A stretch of DNA of 64,000 nt from Ceriagrion tenellum (taxonomy: Eukaryota; Arthropoda; Insecta; Odonata; Coenagrionidae), in contig OY720633.1 of assembly GCA_963169105.1 (NCBI GenBank), positions 163,075,780 through 163,139,779 on the forward strand. Direction: 5' to 3'. Below, piece after piece: positions 34,620-46,488 of the stretch (positions within the stretch are counted from its first letter, which is position 1; every line of letters starts with the position of its first letter). A program made the position numbers and the translations under genes. A model generated the notes under the pieces. It was not told the origin of the DNA, did not search any database, and saw nothing but the letters and a program-made list of their open reading frames with translations.

Positions 34620-36420
34620 AAGAAATATAGGATGCTCTGAAAAACTGGCCACGAGCATCACACCATTGTTCAAATATTAGTGTTTTTGAATTTCGCTACA
34701 AAGAAATAGGTGCCTGACGACGCGCGCGTGATGTGTGTGTTCTTATATGATGGGTGTGAAGGTAGAGGTAATCATTCGTTTACACTGCAAGGGATACAGG
34801 TTTTACCTGGTTCCAAATTTTGGAGAACTAGTACCAGAACATTCATCCACTGAAAAAATTTAAAAATTATTCACAATACTGTCACATAAACCTTCCAATG
34901 GTTAATATCAGCGGAATTTTTCCTGTGTACTAAATTTCTAATGCCAAAGATGGAAAGGTTTTTACTCCGTCGGAAAATAACTGAATTTTCGAATGGAATA
35001 ACAAAAAATTGTTAAACATTAACGACAACATTCATCTCCAAGAAATTTTAATGTTTTGTCGAATTCACTATCTGTAAAAACATCCAACATTGAAACCCAC
35101 GCACATTACTCTGTTTACTAGATTTTCGTTTTAAAATGTGAAATGGTTTTACTCTCAATGGTTAAAAATCTCCAAGAAGAGCCATTTTATTTGATTTCGA
35201 AGGCGTTTTTCATTCTCTGTTTCTTTAAATTCTCCTTAGTTGATTATATCTCATAATCATATTAAACACAATGTCGTCTTCATATTAAGAAACATCACTC
35301 CCACACGCCACTCGTAAATCATTTAGCCATTTATCTCAACGTCATCGCTGCACTTCGCAGCCAGCCTTGTTCTGACGAGGCTTAGAAACAACCTTGACAT
35401 TGTTCAAATCAGAAACAATTCCGAAGAAATAAATCAACGTGTAGAAGAAAATTCCTTTTTGCAAAACATTTCTGGAGCCATATCATCCATTATCTGTTAA
35501 TACCTCCTTGAATGATCCAAAAGGTGCATATTTTTTGTGGAATAATCCAAAATATATTGGTGAAAACTCCAGGATGCTAAAGTCGCTCAATCTGTTCTCA
35601 AATTCGATGAGAGACAGTAACTTTCAGGACCCGTTTCATCTTTTTGCTTTCTTCCACAGTGATACCTTTGACATACTGCAAAATGAAACAGCGGACTGCT
35701 ATGAATGGAAATGCCTTTCTGAGTGACCAAATGGCTATGATGTTGGAAATGTCTTAATGAGTCTTCCGATGCTTCAGAAACAAATTAGGTGGTGGCTTTA
35801 TGCAGGATTTAGTTTACCAGGTTTCCATCCTTCAGGTTCCTCCTAAACTCCAATTCTTCCCATAATTCCGTCCTCCTCCCCTTCTCAATTCAGAGTAAAA
35901 TTCCGAGAATGAAATCCCTGCAATAGTTCTCCCCCAATATGCATTTGTTTCTCAACCATGGGAAATCAGTCAAGATCCACTACTAGAGTCCCACCCAGCC
36001 CGCGCTAACCGTAATTACCCATGGAAATACCGAATCCATTACCCAGCTTCCACAGCACCACCATTTACCTTTCCCCATTCCCCCCCCCTTGCTCTTCACC
36101 TCTTTCCATCGCAAATAAACATGCAACTATCAAAACGATTTCCAAATGATTTCCCAACGAATGGAATTCCTTACGGAATATGTAATCGCTACTCATCCAA
36201 CAGCATTGTCGAGGAGAGCAGAGAATTATGTGCACATAACCTGACTTAAACAAGTAAATGCATGTTTTGCAGACCTTTTTGTAGTATTGATGAGCACTAT
36301 TAATTAAAATGTGATATTCATAACTGATATCTTTTACAACTACCTTACTTTCTCCAAAAAATATTTCAAATGTATTTCATTCGCATCAATATAAAAATGT
36401 CCATTAAATTTTTAAAAAAC
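34620..36420. other. AT-rich intergenic DNA
   Basis: No recognised gene. A 72-codon frame at 35,508-35,726 has no known domain. A poly-C run lies near 36,080. Confidence 0.45.
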
Positions 36421-36425
36421 CTAAA

Positions 36426-36803
36426 ATGACAATAAATAAATATGTTATTTTCTTATCATTAATAAGCATAAGTTCTTTCGTATTATTAGTTTATTTCCGC
36501 CCTTATAAACGTTTGTATCTGTTCTCGAAAATATTTTCCACCTGTTCGCATAAACAACTTTTTTCCATGGTGAATAAGCTTTCACTCGGGAGTTTCCTGT
36601 TTTTCTCCCTATTTTTTCTGGGCGTAAAATTAATCCCTCTTCCCTATGACTACAACCTTGACGCGGCGGAACGGCTTGTGCGTTTCAATGGCGCCCTAGA
36701 GTTTGACTGGCGCGAGCAGTTACGATTGCTTTCATTAGAGCCACCATGCCATATTGGTAAAAGGGTTGGAACCATACGAAAGGCAGAGATAACTCCACAC
36801 TAG
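36426..36803 (+). CDS. Hypothetical protein with N-terminal membrane segment (125 aa)
   Basis: The ATG-initiated frame begins MTINKYVIFLSLISISSFVL, a credible signal-anchor. A second hydrophobic stretch (SLGSFLFFSLFFLGVKLI) follows around residues 50-70, then a polar C-terminus with RLVRFNGALEFDWREQLRLL. The second half has coding-like composition; the first half is AT-rich and could be fortuitous. No homologue is recognised. It may be a small membrane protein, an exon of a type II membrane protein, or a chance frame. Confidence 0.25.
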   Translation: MTINKYVIFLSLISISSFVLLVYFRPYKRLYLFSKIFSTCSHKQLFSMVNKLSLGSFLFFSLFFLGVKLIPLPYDYNLDAAERLVRFNGALEFDWREQLRLLSLEPPCHIGKRVGTIRKAEITPH

Positions 36804-36809
36804 ATGGAG

Positions 36810-38420
36810 TGTCATTTAGAATACTGATGGATCAGCGCATGAAACCTCATCCAACTTAGACATGTTTTCTAATGCTTCACTAGATCAGATGAACCTATAA
36901 GAGAAAATACTTAGAATTCAGGAAAACTCACAGTTGCTCCCAGGTGCCTTTGATCGAGTGAAGTATCGGAAAATTTGCCTTTCTCTAAGTCGTAAAGGAC
37001 TCTTTCTATTTGAACCTTAGCTCTTATGGGCGGCATTGCTCATCGTTACGAACAATATTCCGCAATAGTGAGATTAATATTGCACAAATGAACACTGATT
37101 TCTTCGAATATCTCCCATTCTCTTACTTAATATTTTGCTATTTCAAACTAAGTTTGCGTGAAAAGTAGCGTGGAAAATTAGCCATTTTCTGTTCACAATA
37201 GATAGTTGATATGTTTTCATATTAGTAGCCGCAATATGAATGAAATGGTATTTGAAAAATTTTACAGCGGAACTACTTTTAGAGTTAATCCCAGTTTTGA
37301 TCACCGATACGATTAACCATGGTGATTGAAATAAAAATATATGAATAGAAAAAATGATTCCGATGCAATGTGGATATTTATTTATTTCTATAAGGTCTGC
37401 CGATGTCCAACAGGTGAGGGAGTGGTTTCTTCGAATTATATAATCCCACCGCAATACAATTCACATATATCAGGTTCCTTTTTTGGCTTGGTGTCAACAT
37501 TGGAGAAGTGCAAAAGTCAGCCACACGCTGACCCCTCGTCCTTAGTCACGTGAATAGGTACATTTTATAGCGTGTGATGGGGCATTTTAGACATTTGAGG
37601 TTGTTTGAGCGGGAATGAACTTCGTTTCTTCTATAGAAAAATATCTCACCTTTCAAAAGATACTTAATTATCAGCCGATTATCGCTTTACTTTTCGAGAA
37701 CCTAACAAAAAATACTAGCCATTTTACATGGGAAACGGTACGTGTATGCACATCAGGGAGATTTAATTAAAAAAATGAGGATTATTTTCACCTAAATCTT
37801 GTTCGAAATTAAACAGTGTGTGGTTTGTACGGTTTCTCAACTATTTCAATGATAAATCAATTATTCACTACTTGAAATTTTAAAGAATTGCAAAAAGAAC
37901 CTTTCGATGTGATGGCTTTTTCCCCGCTCGGCGTGAAAATAAGTCAAAAAGACTTACTCATCCATATTTCGTTCACTCGTGATAGTCCTCCACCAGCTGA
38001 TTTGTAGGTTTTAAGGCAGTTTTTACCCTACTGGCATATTGTTCCGTTTTGGCTCCTACGAATGACCCGCCATTAGATCCCTTTAAAAATCCTCACATCG
38101 TCTTCCACATTTTATTTCGTCCAGAATTCCTATATTATTCCTTCCTCTCCCTTTCTTCCCCATTGTTCTCTCCCCTCTTATTCTCTTCAAAATATCCCTA
38201 ATTTTAGTTCGTCCTTTATCCTCATCTTCCAGCTCTATCACCTCCTTCTGCATCCTTTCTCTCTAACCTGCTCACCCCCTCCATCCTTCTCCACACCCAC
38301 ATCTCAAACGCCTCAAGTCGACCTCCCAACCCACAGCACTAGGCAGAAACATAATCCCCTTGAACTAGTAAATATTGGTGTTTTATGAGAAATTCAACCA
38401 ACATCTATTGGAGGAGCTCG
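36810..38420. other. Intergenic DNA
   Basis: AT-rich with a pyrimidine-rich stretch near 38,100-38,300. Nothing that I can assign. Confidence 0.45.
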
Positions 38421-38536
38421 GCATATCTACATCTACATAATACCCTGGGAGCCGCCGCTCGGGCGTGTGGTAGGGGGTGTTAGGTCACCAGCCGTGTAAA
38501 GGTGTAAGTTTTTTGGAGATGAAATTGTGACATGTA

Positions 38537-40230
38537 TTATAGGAGTGAATTTAGAGGAGCTAAATTTTTATTGTGGTCGCTTATTGTTCGCGGAAAGAAC
38601 GAGTTTTTGTACCTATCTGTTCGGCAGTGTATCTCTCTTATTTGATCGCATCTGTCAGACCTAGAGATGTAGTGAGGACACACGATAATATTCTCTATGA
38701 CGCTCTGACAAACATGAGTTTTGAATTTATCAAGCAACCTAAGCCTAGCGTGTACCCTCCGAGTCTCTAGGGGCTCCCATCTTAATCCCTCTAAACATTG
38801 CGAGACACATATGTACGCTCGTAGCAGTTTTAAACGAAGCGCGCTGCTTTCATTTGAATTTTACTTATTTTTTTGGTTACTTAAATCTATATGACCAGGG
38901 TCCCAAATACTCGCGGCGTATTCGAGGTGTGGCCTAACCAGAGCGAAGTAGCATCTCTATTTTACTTTTTTATCTGAGGACCTTCCTATTATATGTTGAA
39001 CAAAACCTAGTTTCTTTAATGCTGCGCCACATATGTTCTGTATGTGTCATCCCCACGATATATCAGCTGTTAAGGTAATTACAAGACATTTTACTGTATC
39101 TGAAGATTTTATGTTTACTCCACCCACAGTATAGGTATGGCTCTTTTGTGATGACTTTCGCAGGAAGTGGACTGTGGTGCATTTACTAATATTTAGTTCT
39201 AGCCCCCACTCCTGGCACCGCGAATGAACGTTGTTAAGGTCCGATGACAGAAATTCAAAGTCCGCGTCTTCGCTCATTTCACGGTAGATTATTGTGTCGT
39301 CTGCAAATTATCTTACTTTACAGCTAACTCTAGAACTTTGGTCATTAATATAAATAATGAATAATAGAGGGCCGATCACACTTCCCTGAGGAGCACCGGA
39401 TGTGAATTTGACCATATCAGAGCTAAAGCCATCATTAACTACTTTTTGTTTGCGATCACTGAGAAAGTCATTTACCCAATTCACTACTTCTTATTAACTC
39501 CGCATGAATACAATTTATAAATGAATTTTTTGCGAGGAACCTTGTCGAATACCTTCTTAATATCAAGGAATATCGCGTCGATTTGCTTATTCGATTCGCC
39601 TGATTTAAGGATATCATGAAGGAAGAGCGCAAGCTATGTTTCACAGGACCTGCCCTTACGGAAGCCATGCTGACTGCTGTGTATGAGGTTACGATTATCC
39701 AGGAATGCCTTATATTGCTAACGACAATGTGTTCGAGGATCTTGCATAAAAGCTATGTTAACGATGTATACCTATAATTTCCTGGGTCTCTTCTATTTTC
39801 TTTTTTAAATATCGGTGTGACATTGGCTATTTTCCAGTCTTGGAGCACCTTGCCTTCGGATAATGATTTGTTAAATATAATTACTAAGAATGGTGCAATC
39901 TGTGGCGCTAACTCCTTGAGCACGCGTGCAGGTATTCCTTCTGGACCTGGGGACTTGTTACTTTTAATCGAACGCAGTTGTTAAATAATTCCATCACGCT
40001 GAATTGTTATGTCCGCCATCAGCACGTTAACGTTCGGAATGTGTAAATGGTGTATTTTGTCATCCTTAGTGAATACACTTTCGAAGTGGTGGTTCAATAA
40101 GTTGGCTTTATCGATGCTATTGGCGACCATTTTGCCTTTTGTATCCAATAACGACTGCTGTCGAAGATCCACCCTGGAGCTCTCTCGCGTAAGACCAGAA
40201 TGACTTGGGGTTTTTATATAGTAATTCACC
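38537..40230 (-). pseudogene. LINE reverse transcriptase domain
   Basis: Minus-strand motifs in order: LNHHFESVFT near 40,060, NKSPGPEGIPARVLKELAP near 39,940, then the RT fingers/palm motif TSGAPQGSVIGPLLF at ~39,365-39,410, FADDTIIYREM with FADD at 39,296-39,307, LNISKCTTVHF near 39,180, HLEYAASIWDP near 38,905, and YKNSFFPRTI near 38,590. The catalytic FADD is intact, but a stop codon lies directly in front of it and further stops and frameshifts occur throughout. This enzyme normally performs target-primed reverse transcription; this copy cannot be translated as one protein. Confidence 0.88.
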
Positions 40231-40753
40231 TAGGATTTATTTCTTGAAGTTTCGTAGACTAGTGCGCATGATTTTCTTCGTTTTTGAGCGTTGGGCAACG
40301 TAAATTTCCCTCGCCGCAAGTTCCATTGTTTTGTTACAAGACTGAATAGAATTTTGATATAGGTTGTGTAATTGCATTTGTCTCCTGAGCTCTCACCGTA
40401 CTTCGTGGTTATACCAACGAGGTTCTTTACTATCTCGTTTGAATTTGTGAGGAATATATTTATCGATTCCTTTACTAATAATTTTCAAAAAATATCACCA
40501 TGATACTTCGGTGCTCTCGTCCTTCATTGTGGCAGTGAATGAGGCTTCTACCATCTCTCCAAATTTTATGTAGTGCATTTTTCAAATAAGTAGACTTTCC
40601 GTTTAGATTTTACAGTGGACTCTACCGTTGTTTTCAAAGTCGTAAAACTTACTATATGATCACTTACGCCATCGAGGATATTGACGTGTTTAATAATAGT
40701 AGGGTGAATAACAGCTAAAAGATCTAATGTGTTATTACCTCTCGTAGGTTCGT

Positions 40754-41276
40754 TTACACTTGAGTAAGAGAGTGGTGTGAAAATGTATAAGGTAAGGCCT
40801 CGCTTATATCACGCTTCCTCGAACTTGTTTCAACGCTATTGGTTTTCCAATTTATAGCCGGGAGGTTGAAGTCCCCACCGATTATTATCACGCTTTTGTT
40901 ATCTTTCGAGGTAAATGATGTTAATTGAGTTTTTAACTTGTACAAAACGTCGATTTTGGAATCTGGTGGCCTGTAAAATGAGCATATATGCATATTTATT
41001 TTGTTTTGTTGCTTAATGGTACACCAAACGCCCTCTATCCCATTTTCGTCTAATATGTGTGCGGTACTATTCAAATGCGATATAACTGCTATGAATACTC
41101 CGCCGCCAGTACTATCGGGTCGATCACGTCTATATATTTTAAACAACTTCGTTATCGTTTATATCCCCTGCAAGCCAGCTCTCTGTTCCAATTACTATAC
41201 CTGCGTTTTCAAATATATGCTCAACTTCGGCACGTTTGTTCTTTACGCTACGGAAATTTACTATTACTATGTTCTA
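40754..41276 (-). pseudogene. LINE APE-type endonuclease domain
   Basis: The minus strand reads NIVIVNFRSVKNKRAEVEHI and GTESWLAG (41,150-41,276). After a frame change come RPDSTGGGVFIAV, GIEGVWCTI, CSFYRPPDSKI and IIIGGDFNLPAINW (40,754-41,146). The TESWL and GGDFNLP motifs hold the metal-binding Glu and the Asp/Asn of the exonuclease-endonuclease-phosphatase fold, which nicks target DNA to prime reverse transcription. The C-terminal SDH motif is not seen. It is disrupted by a stop near 41,148. Confidence 0.87.
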
Positions 41277-41523
41277 TCATTTTGACGTTGTCTGAAACCA
41301 CTGAGAAGCGAGTTTTTATTTGAACTTTCGCAGTGTCGAGAGCGCGTGTTGAAATTATTTATTCTATGGGAGTAACATTTATTTACTAGTGCTTCCCCTA
41401 AGTTTATTTGGTACGGTCTTCGTTATACGGATTTACTCGTAGGCTGTTATCGGGTGTATTCTTTTGAATCCCACTGAATGACCTTCTCTCTAACCTAATA
41501 AATGCCTACAATGCTCGAAAATC

Positions 41524-42500
41524 CTATGAGCCTCCCGTTCTGACACCTGGGCTGAGTAATGCACCCCAGAACGGTTGAGGGGAGCACGGCACGATCCGAG
41601 CACCGGTCGAAGATCTACGAATTCTGCTCCTATGCCTACCCAGAATTCCCACAGCCTCCTGTTCAGGCAGTCGATTCAGCTCCAAACATGGCGACCGCGG
41701 AACGACACTACAAATGGAGAGCCGCAAATCGACACCAGATGCCCTCCGGGCGCGTTCCACCTCTGAGTTTAAATCGCTGTAGGAATCAAAAACCTCAATC
41801 AGCTCCACGCTCGGACGCATCGTTGGTGCCGACAAGTGCCACCACCAGCAGCCTGGAGTAGCCGGTATCTTCAACCGCTGTTCGTACCGCAGCCGTGGGG
41901 TTGGGTACTAATCCTCCTGGTGTACACCAGGAGGTGACCCGTTGGTCCGCTTCGTCTCTCTTTGCCCTCTTCCGCAATGAGGGCACAATCCGCCGGACGT
42001 TAGAACTGCCTATTAATAAAATTCCCGCACTCCCTGCCCGGCTAACCTCGGGAGCAGCGTCCCTCGAGTCAGGGGATGCGCTCACGTCCTCGACAACAGG
42101 CGTCACGGGGCCATCCTCCGACAGCACCGCGAAGCTGTTGCGCACAGGGATAGGGGGGCAGCCTCCGCTCCCGCCTCTCCCCGATTCGATCGCGCCGCTG
42201 CCCCCCTTCCCTGGGGCACCACTATCCACTCCGGCTTCGAGATGGGCCTCGTCCCCAGGCTCAGGGGCTGCACCGCCATTCCCTCGACCGCCCCACCTGC
42301 ATTTTCACCCGAGCGCGCCCGGGGCACCACCTTGGTGCTGTGAAGGGTCCTGGAGGAAGCGCTACGGTCCCCGGCGCCCGAGACGCCCGCACAATCCGTC
42401 ATACGCGAGCGAATCTCTGTAACCATCCTCTCCAGCTCGGCGACGCGGGCCTCCAGGAGGTCGCTCTTCGCCCTTTGTGTTGAGGCTAGTCACAGACCCG
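41524..42500 (-). pseudogene. LINE ORF1 with coiled coil and SGNH-like domain
   Basis: On the minus strand the N-terminal part (42,420-42,480) reads LLEARVAELERMVTEIRSRM, a short coiled coil. A Gly/Pro/Ser-rich linker follows. Then comes AGILLIGSSNVRRIVPSLRK near 42,000 and LLVVALVGTNDASERGADEL near 41,820, with LSICSVVPR near 41,700. IGSSN and GTND resemble blocks I and III of SGNH esterases that are found in ORF1 proteins of CR1-type LINEs; block I here has SSN rather than DSN. The region is split over two frames. The antisense strand is also open because of its high GC content. Confidence 0.65.
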
Positions 42501-43220
42501 CGGTAAGCCTCACTATGCTACTGGCTTTACAAATCAACGATACTACGATATGATACTTTTACGATACGGTATTTTTGTCCGGATGAGAAACTACGATTTT
42601 ATTGTCCGGATAAGTTAATGGCACGGGTATCCTACCCGGATATCTGAACGAAGTTGCGCATTATGGTTGTGACGTCAATGGAAACGGTTGAGTGAGCAGG
42701 TAAACCCTCGCAGTAGGGAGTGGAGGAAAAGAGGCGGAGGAAAGTGAATGCAGCGTGTAGGAAGAGTTGGAACGATAATATTAGTGACGAGAGGTTAAGA
42801 ATTCACTGCATTACACTAGTTAGATTAAGTAATAGATGAACAAATGAATAATGTAGTAAAATAAAATAAGCACTTCCGAAGAAGATAAATACAGCGGAAG
42901 GTCAACAGATAAACGCAATAGAATAAGTTGAGAATAAAGGGGAAAAATGCTGGGAGCGTCTACTTATCCGGTTCACTTCTCCGTGACGGTACACCAGGCG
43001 CCAGGAGGACAGATTGAGTCGTCGGTTCTCTGGATTTACACACACACAATGATAATACTAAAACACTGATAGATATACACTAGGTATCACTAAACTACAG
43101 CCACGATCACAATTAACACAACACTATAGGTCGAAGCTTTTAGGCACTTGCAAAACGCCGAGGGACAGTGACGTCACCGTTTCCGGTTCCGAGAGCACTC
43201 AGCTGGCACAACCTCACCCT
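42500..43220 (-). other. Presumed LINE 5' untranslated region
   Basis: Non-coding sequence with AC-rich and GT-rich stretches (TTTACACACACACAATG near 43,037), a repeated TTGTCCGGATRAG motif (42,573 and 42,600), and a TGACGTCA element (43,169-43,176). It lies between ORF1 and the copia fragment and is inferred to be the element's leader; no independent boundary is visible. Confidence 0.4.
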
Positions 43221-43249
43221 TCGAGAGCAGGTGCAAGAATTACTGAAGG

Positions 43250-44312
43250 TACTTTACAACCAGGTTCCATGTTAGGAAGAGGGAAATGTCTGGTGAATTA
43301 GTGAAGTTTAAGGTATAGTATGAACATGTGTATGGTTTCAAAGTTAAAGGTATTCAGAGTGATAATACAGGTGAATAGTGTAGAAGTGAGTTTCAGGAGT
43401 ACTTGGGTCACAAGGTTATTGTCCACTGGAAGAATGGGCGACGCTCTCTCCAGCAACATTTAATTACTGAGAACAGAACCGATCGATGAGTAAGATGGCT
43501 ACTTGTATGTTAATTCAGGCAGGAATACCGAAATAGTTCTGACCGTAGGCGGTCAACATTGCGTGTTACATTTGAATTAAGTGTCAAAGCTCACCATCCA
43601 GTTCAGAATTCTACGAGAAATATGGAGAGTCAGCAGTAGAAAATTGTGGATAATGATTGCATGAGAGTTTTTGGGTGTAGAAAATAAGTTTCTGTGAGTG
43701 ATGGGAAAGATCTTAAGGAAGATATATGCGTCTTCCTTGGTTATGGTGATTAAATGAAGGGTTATAAATTATGGCTCCTCAGAAAGCAAAAGGTAATTTT
43801 ACATCACTGGGCAATCTTTGAGGACCAAAAATTTCCATTCAAGCAGGGTTGCACTAATAGGTCAGGAACTGTAAAGCAATTCTGTGTCAGTTATGTTTAC
43901 TCCTCTTGTACAGTTTGATGACGAGTGTGAGAATGTAAATTACGTAGAGGAGGAAACGATCATGAACATCGATGAGGTACATTTGAATGAGAAATGATCC
44001 TATGGCCCTGGGGAAAAGAAATGATGTAAATGAGCCAGGGGTTGAAACAAATAATGTGATTTCAGATGGGAAGGCTAGTGTTATTGAGCCAGAAATTCAA
44101 TTGAGGCGTCCAGAGAGAATAAAGAACAACTGCAGGAAAAACAAATATAAATGCGAAGGGTGTGCATGATGTACTTTTTCACACTGTTTAAGTGTTTCAG
44201 ATGAGCCAAACGTCAAAGAGGCTTTAAATAGTGAAAGAGGAGAAATACGGTTGGAGGCAATCGAGAAAGAAATAGTAAGTCTGCATGAGAAAAATATCTG
44301 GGGCTGAATTTT
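43250..44312 (+). pseudogene. copia-type retrotransposon fragment (integrase to start of RT)
   Basis: Plus-strand motifs over several frames: KREMSGELVKFKV with GIQSDNTGE (43,260-43,375) match the copia integrase core, where the usual block is RSDNGGE. RVFGC near 43,670, then CVFLGYGD.MKGYKLW (43,728-43,775) and FEDQKFPF (43,820-43,845) form its C-terminal GKGY-like region. LRRPERIKNN (44,102-44,135) and SVSDEPNVKEALNSER with LEAIEKEIVSLHEKNIW (44,193-44,303) are the linker and first block of copia RT. Everything after that is missing, and stops are frequent. No LTR is seen. Confidence 0.8.
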
Positions 44313-44632
44313 GTAGATTACTACCGACATCTATGAATATCGGTGGCCACTGGCGGTCGTCGCTTACGCGAACGATAGAGTTATTCTGGGAAAGCCAGTT
44401 ACCAACGGTAGTGCCTGCAACTGACGATATGCCGACGTCATGTAATTTTCTGTAGGAAATTGGCATTTGTGCGGGAGGGTAAAATTTTTGACCAATGATA
44501 TTACACGCCACAAGCTGAAGAAAGCTGTGGAATAATCTTAATGCAATCCTAATATTTCAGCGCACAAATATGACATGATGTAGGGATTTATCTCAATTTC
44601 AATCTATCTTTAATGCATGGATTCATTTATGA
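44313..44632. other. Unassigned segment between copia and Penelope copies
   Basis: Balanced-GC sequence, open on the minus strand for 95 codons (44,224-44,511), reading KFYPPAQMPISYRKLH and VGNWLSQNNSIVRVSDD. The family is not recognised. It may be part of another mobile element. Confidence 0.3.
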
Positions 44633-44799
44633 AATTCTCTCGGGCTCGCCACCAGGTAAGAAATTAATAGGCAGCCGACGTTTCGGGTTCCTACTCGTTA
44701 CCCATTCTCAAGGCCACTGATGCGAGCTTGAAAAGACCGTTTAATTTAGCGCTAGGCGGAGCGGGATTGGTCGAGCCCCGATTGTTGTGGTGGAGGACT

Positions 44800-45870
44800 T
44801 ATTACAATTTTACCAGCGGATAAAGGAAACGCCACTGTTCTTATGAATGCTTCGGAATACCAACAAAAAATTGAAGAAATTATTAAAGATCGAGCGTACC
44901 GAAAGTAAAATGGTGATCCAACGGAATCCGTCACGAGAAAGACAATCTCTTCAATTAAGAAGTCAGGTGTGTCAGAAGAAGTAGACAGAATATCTACCCT
45001 CAGTCTCCGATACCTCCTAGACTGTACGGGTTACCTAAAATTCACAAGGAAGGTGTTCCTCTCCGACCGATTGTGAGTGCCATCGGATCTCCCACTTACA
45101 ACTTAGCCAAATACCTTACGGGGATTTTATCTCCATGCGTAGGTGTTTATGAACATCACATTCAAAACTCTTCTCAATTTGTGGATATCCAGGAAAACCT
45201 TAGAGTGGAGACGACAGATATAATGGTTAGTTTCGATGTTGTTTCCCTTTTCACGCGTGTTCCTCTCGCTGAAACTTTTTAGCTGCTGGAGGAAAAATTC
45301 GACAGCGGGACGGTGAAGCTTTTCCATCATACGCTTACATCCGCGTTTTCCAAGTACAACGGTGGCTACTATGAAATGGCAGATGAAGTTGCGATGGGAT
45401 CCCCTCTGTCACCAGCCATTGCCAACTTTTATATGCGGGACTTGGAGGAAAGAGCCCTTTCAACAGCTCCTTTACGTCCGTAGTGTTTCCTCAGATACAT
45501 GGATGACACGTTTATTATATGGCCTCATGGACCGGACGCTCTTAAAATATTTTTAGACCATATGAACAACCAACATTCTAACATACAGTTCACTATAGAG
45601 ATAGAGAAAAATAATAGAATCGCCTTTCTCGGTGTCCTTATCCACCGAAAATAAAATGGCAAGCTGGGGCATAGCGTTTACCGGAAGGCGACGCATACAG
45701 ATTTATACCTAAATGGCCTTAGTCACCATCACCCCTCTCAACGCAGTGCTGTCCTCTCCACTCTCATACATCATGCGAGGTCAATATCCGACGCAGAGAG
45801 TCTTCCTGCAGAATTGGGCCACCTTAGATAAACCTTCCGGCAAAATGGATACGGACAGCGGCAAATTTCG
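44800..45870 (+). pseudogene. Penelope-type reverse transcriptase (copy 2)
   Basis: Ordered motifs: ILPADKGNATVLMNASEYQQK (44,805-44,870), PRLYGLPKIHKEGVPLRPIV (45,015-45,075), TDIMVSFDVVSLFTRVPL (45,215-45,270), EVAMGSPLSPAIANFYM (45,387-45,437), RYMDDTFIIWPHG (45,493-45,531; YMDD at 45,496-45,507) and GHSVYRKATHTDLYLNGL (45,667-45,720). The catalytic YMDD is intact, unlike copy 1. Stops occur after the fingers region (44,908), at 45,281, 45,481 and 45,652, and near 45,828, with frame changes. Function in the intact family is primer extension in retrotransposition. Confidence 0.92.
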
Positions 45871-46488
45871 ATGGCCTTCAGGATGTCCCGTGAAATTCAC
45901 AAAAATCGGATTTGGTGGTTGACCGGCATAAACCGACGGCCAGAGCCTTTTTGCCCTATGTATCCGGGAAATACTATATCCGGAAAAATTCCGAGGGTTC
46001 TGAAGAGGTACAATATCGAAAGCATCCATACTATGGCCAATTTAAGAGACCGCCTTGTGACGGCAAAGGACCCAGTTGGCCTCATGACTCCGGGGGTATA
46101 TAAAATCCCATGCGAATGTGGTGAAGTCTGCGTGGGAGAGACTGGGCGAACTATATCCACTCGTCTGAAGGAACACCGTAGGCATTTCCGGCTTGGTCAA
46201 CTGGAAAAATCAGCAGTAGTTGAGCATAGCCTGAGTCGGGACCATAAGATCATTTGGGATGACACGACTGTTTTATGGCGATCCAGCCAATTTTGGGATC
46301 GCTTAACCAAAGAGGCGATAGAGATAAGGTTGGAGAGGAAGAATTTCAACCGGGATACTGGTTACACGATCAGCATCAGCTCTTGGAATAGAATTCTGAA
46401 AAGAATTCAGAACGCCAGAGCTCAGTCCCCGCTGGTCAACGGTCCTCCACCACAACAATCGGGGCTCGACCAATCCCGCCCCGCCTAG
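45871..46488 (+). pseudogene. GIY-YIG endonuclease domain of Penelope copy 2
   Basis: This is the longest open stretch outside the array (about 205 codons). It reads MTPGVYKIPCECGEVCVGE, TGRTISTRLKEHRRHFRLG, then KSAVVEHSLSRDHKIIWDD and TKEAIEIRLERKNFNRDTGY. The GVYKI and CVGETGR blocks correspond to GIY and YIG, the Arg in TRLKEH is the conserved catalytic one, and the CxC plus downstream H residues form the zinc-finger-like insert of Penelope nucleases. The C-terminal end runs into the terminal repeat (PPPQQSGLDQSRPA). The domain itself looks intact, but it has no in-frame RT partner. Confidence 0.9.

Larger units (their letters stand above)
38421..43220 (-). mobile_element. CR1/L2-like non-LTR retrotransposon, nearly full-length, decayed
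   Basis: A LINE on the minus strand. Its order (5' to 3', right to left) is a non-coding leader (~42,500-43,220), ORF1 (~41,524-42,500), an APE-type endonuclease (~40,754-41,276), a reverse transcriptase (~38,880-40,230), and a C-terminal tail ending with YKNSFFPRTI near 38,580. The 3' end at 38,421-38,445 reads, on the coding strand, GGGTATTATGTAGATGTAG, a short tandem tail typical of this group. The element is riddled with stops and frameshifts. The 5' limit is approximate; a copia fragment begins at ~43,250. Clade assignment (CR1/L2/Daphne group) is by motif memory, not a tree. Confidence 0.88.

Noticed and set aside
41895..42422. 175-codon plus-strand gene rich in Pro and Arg
   Set aside because: It is the antisense of the GC-rich LINE ORF1 on the minus strand, which carries recognisable motifs.
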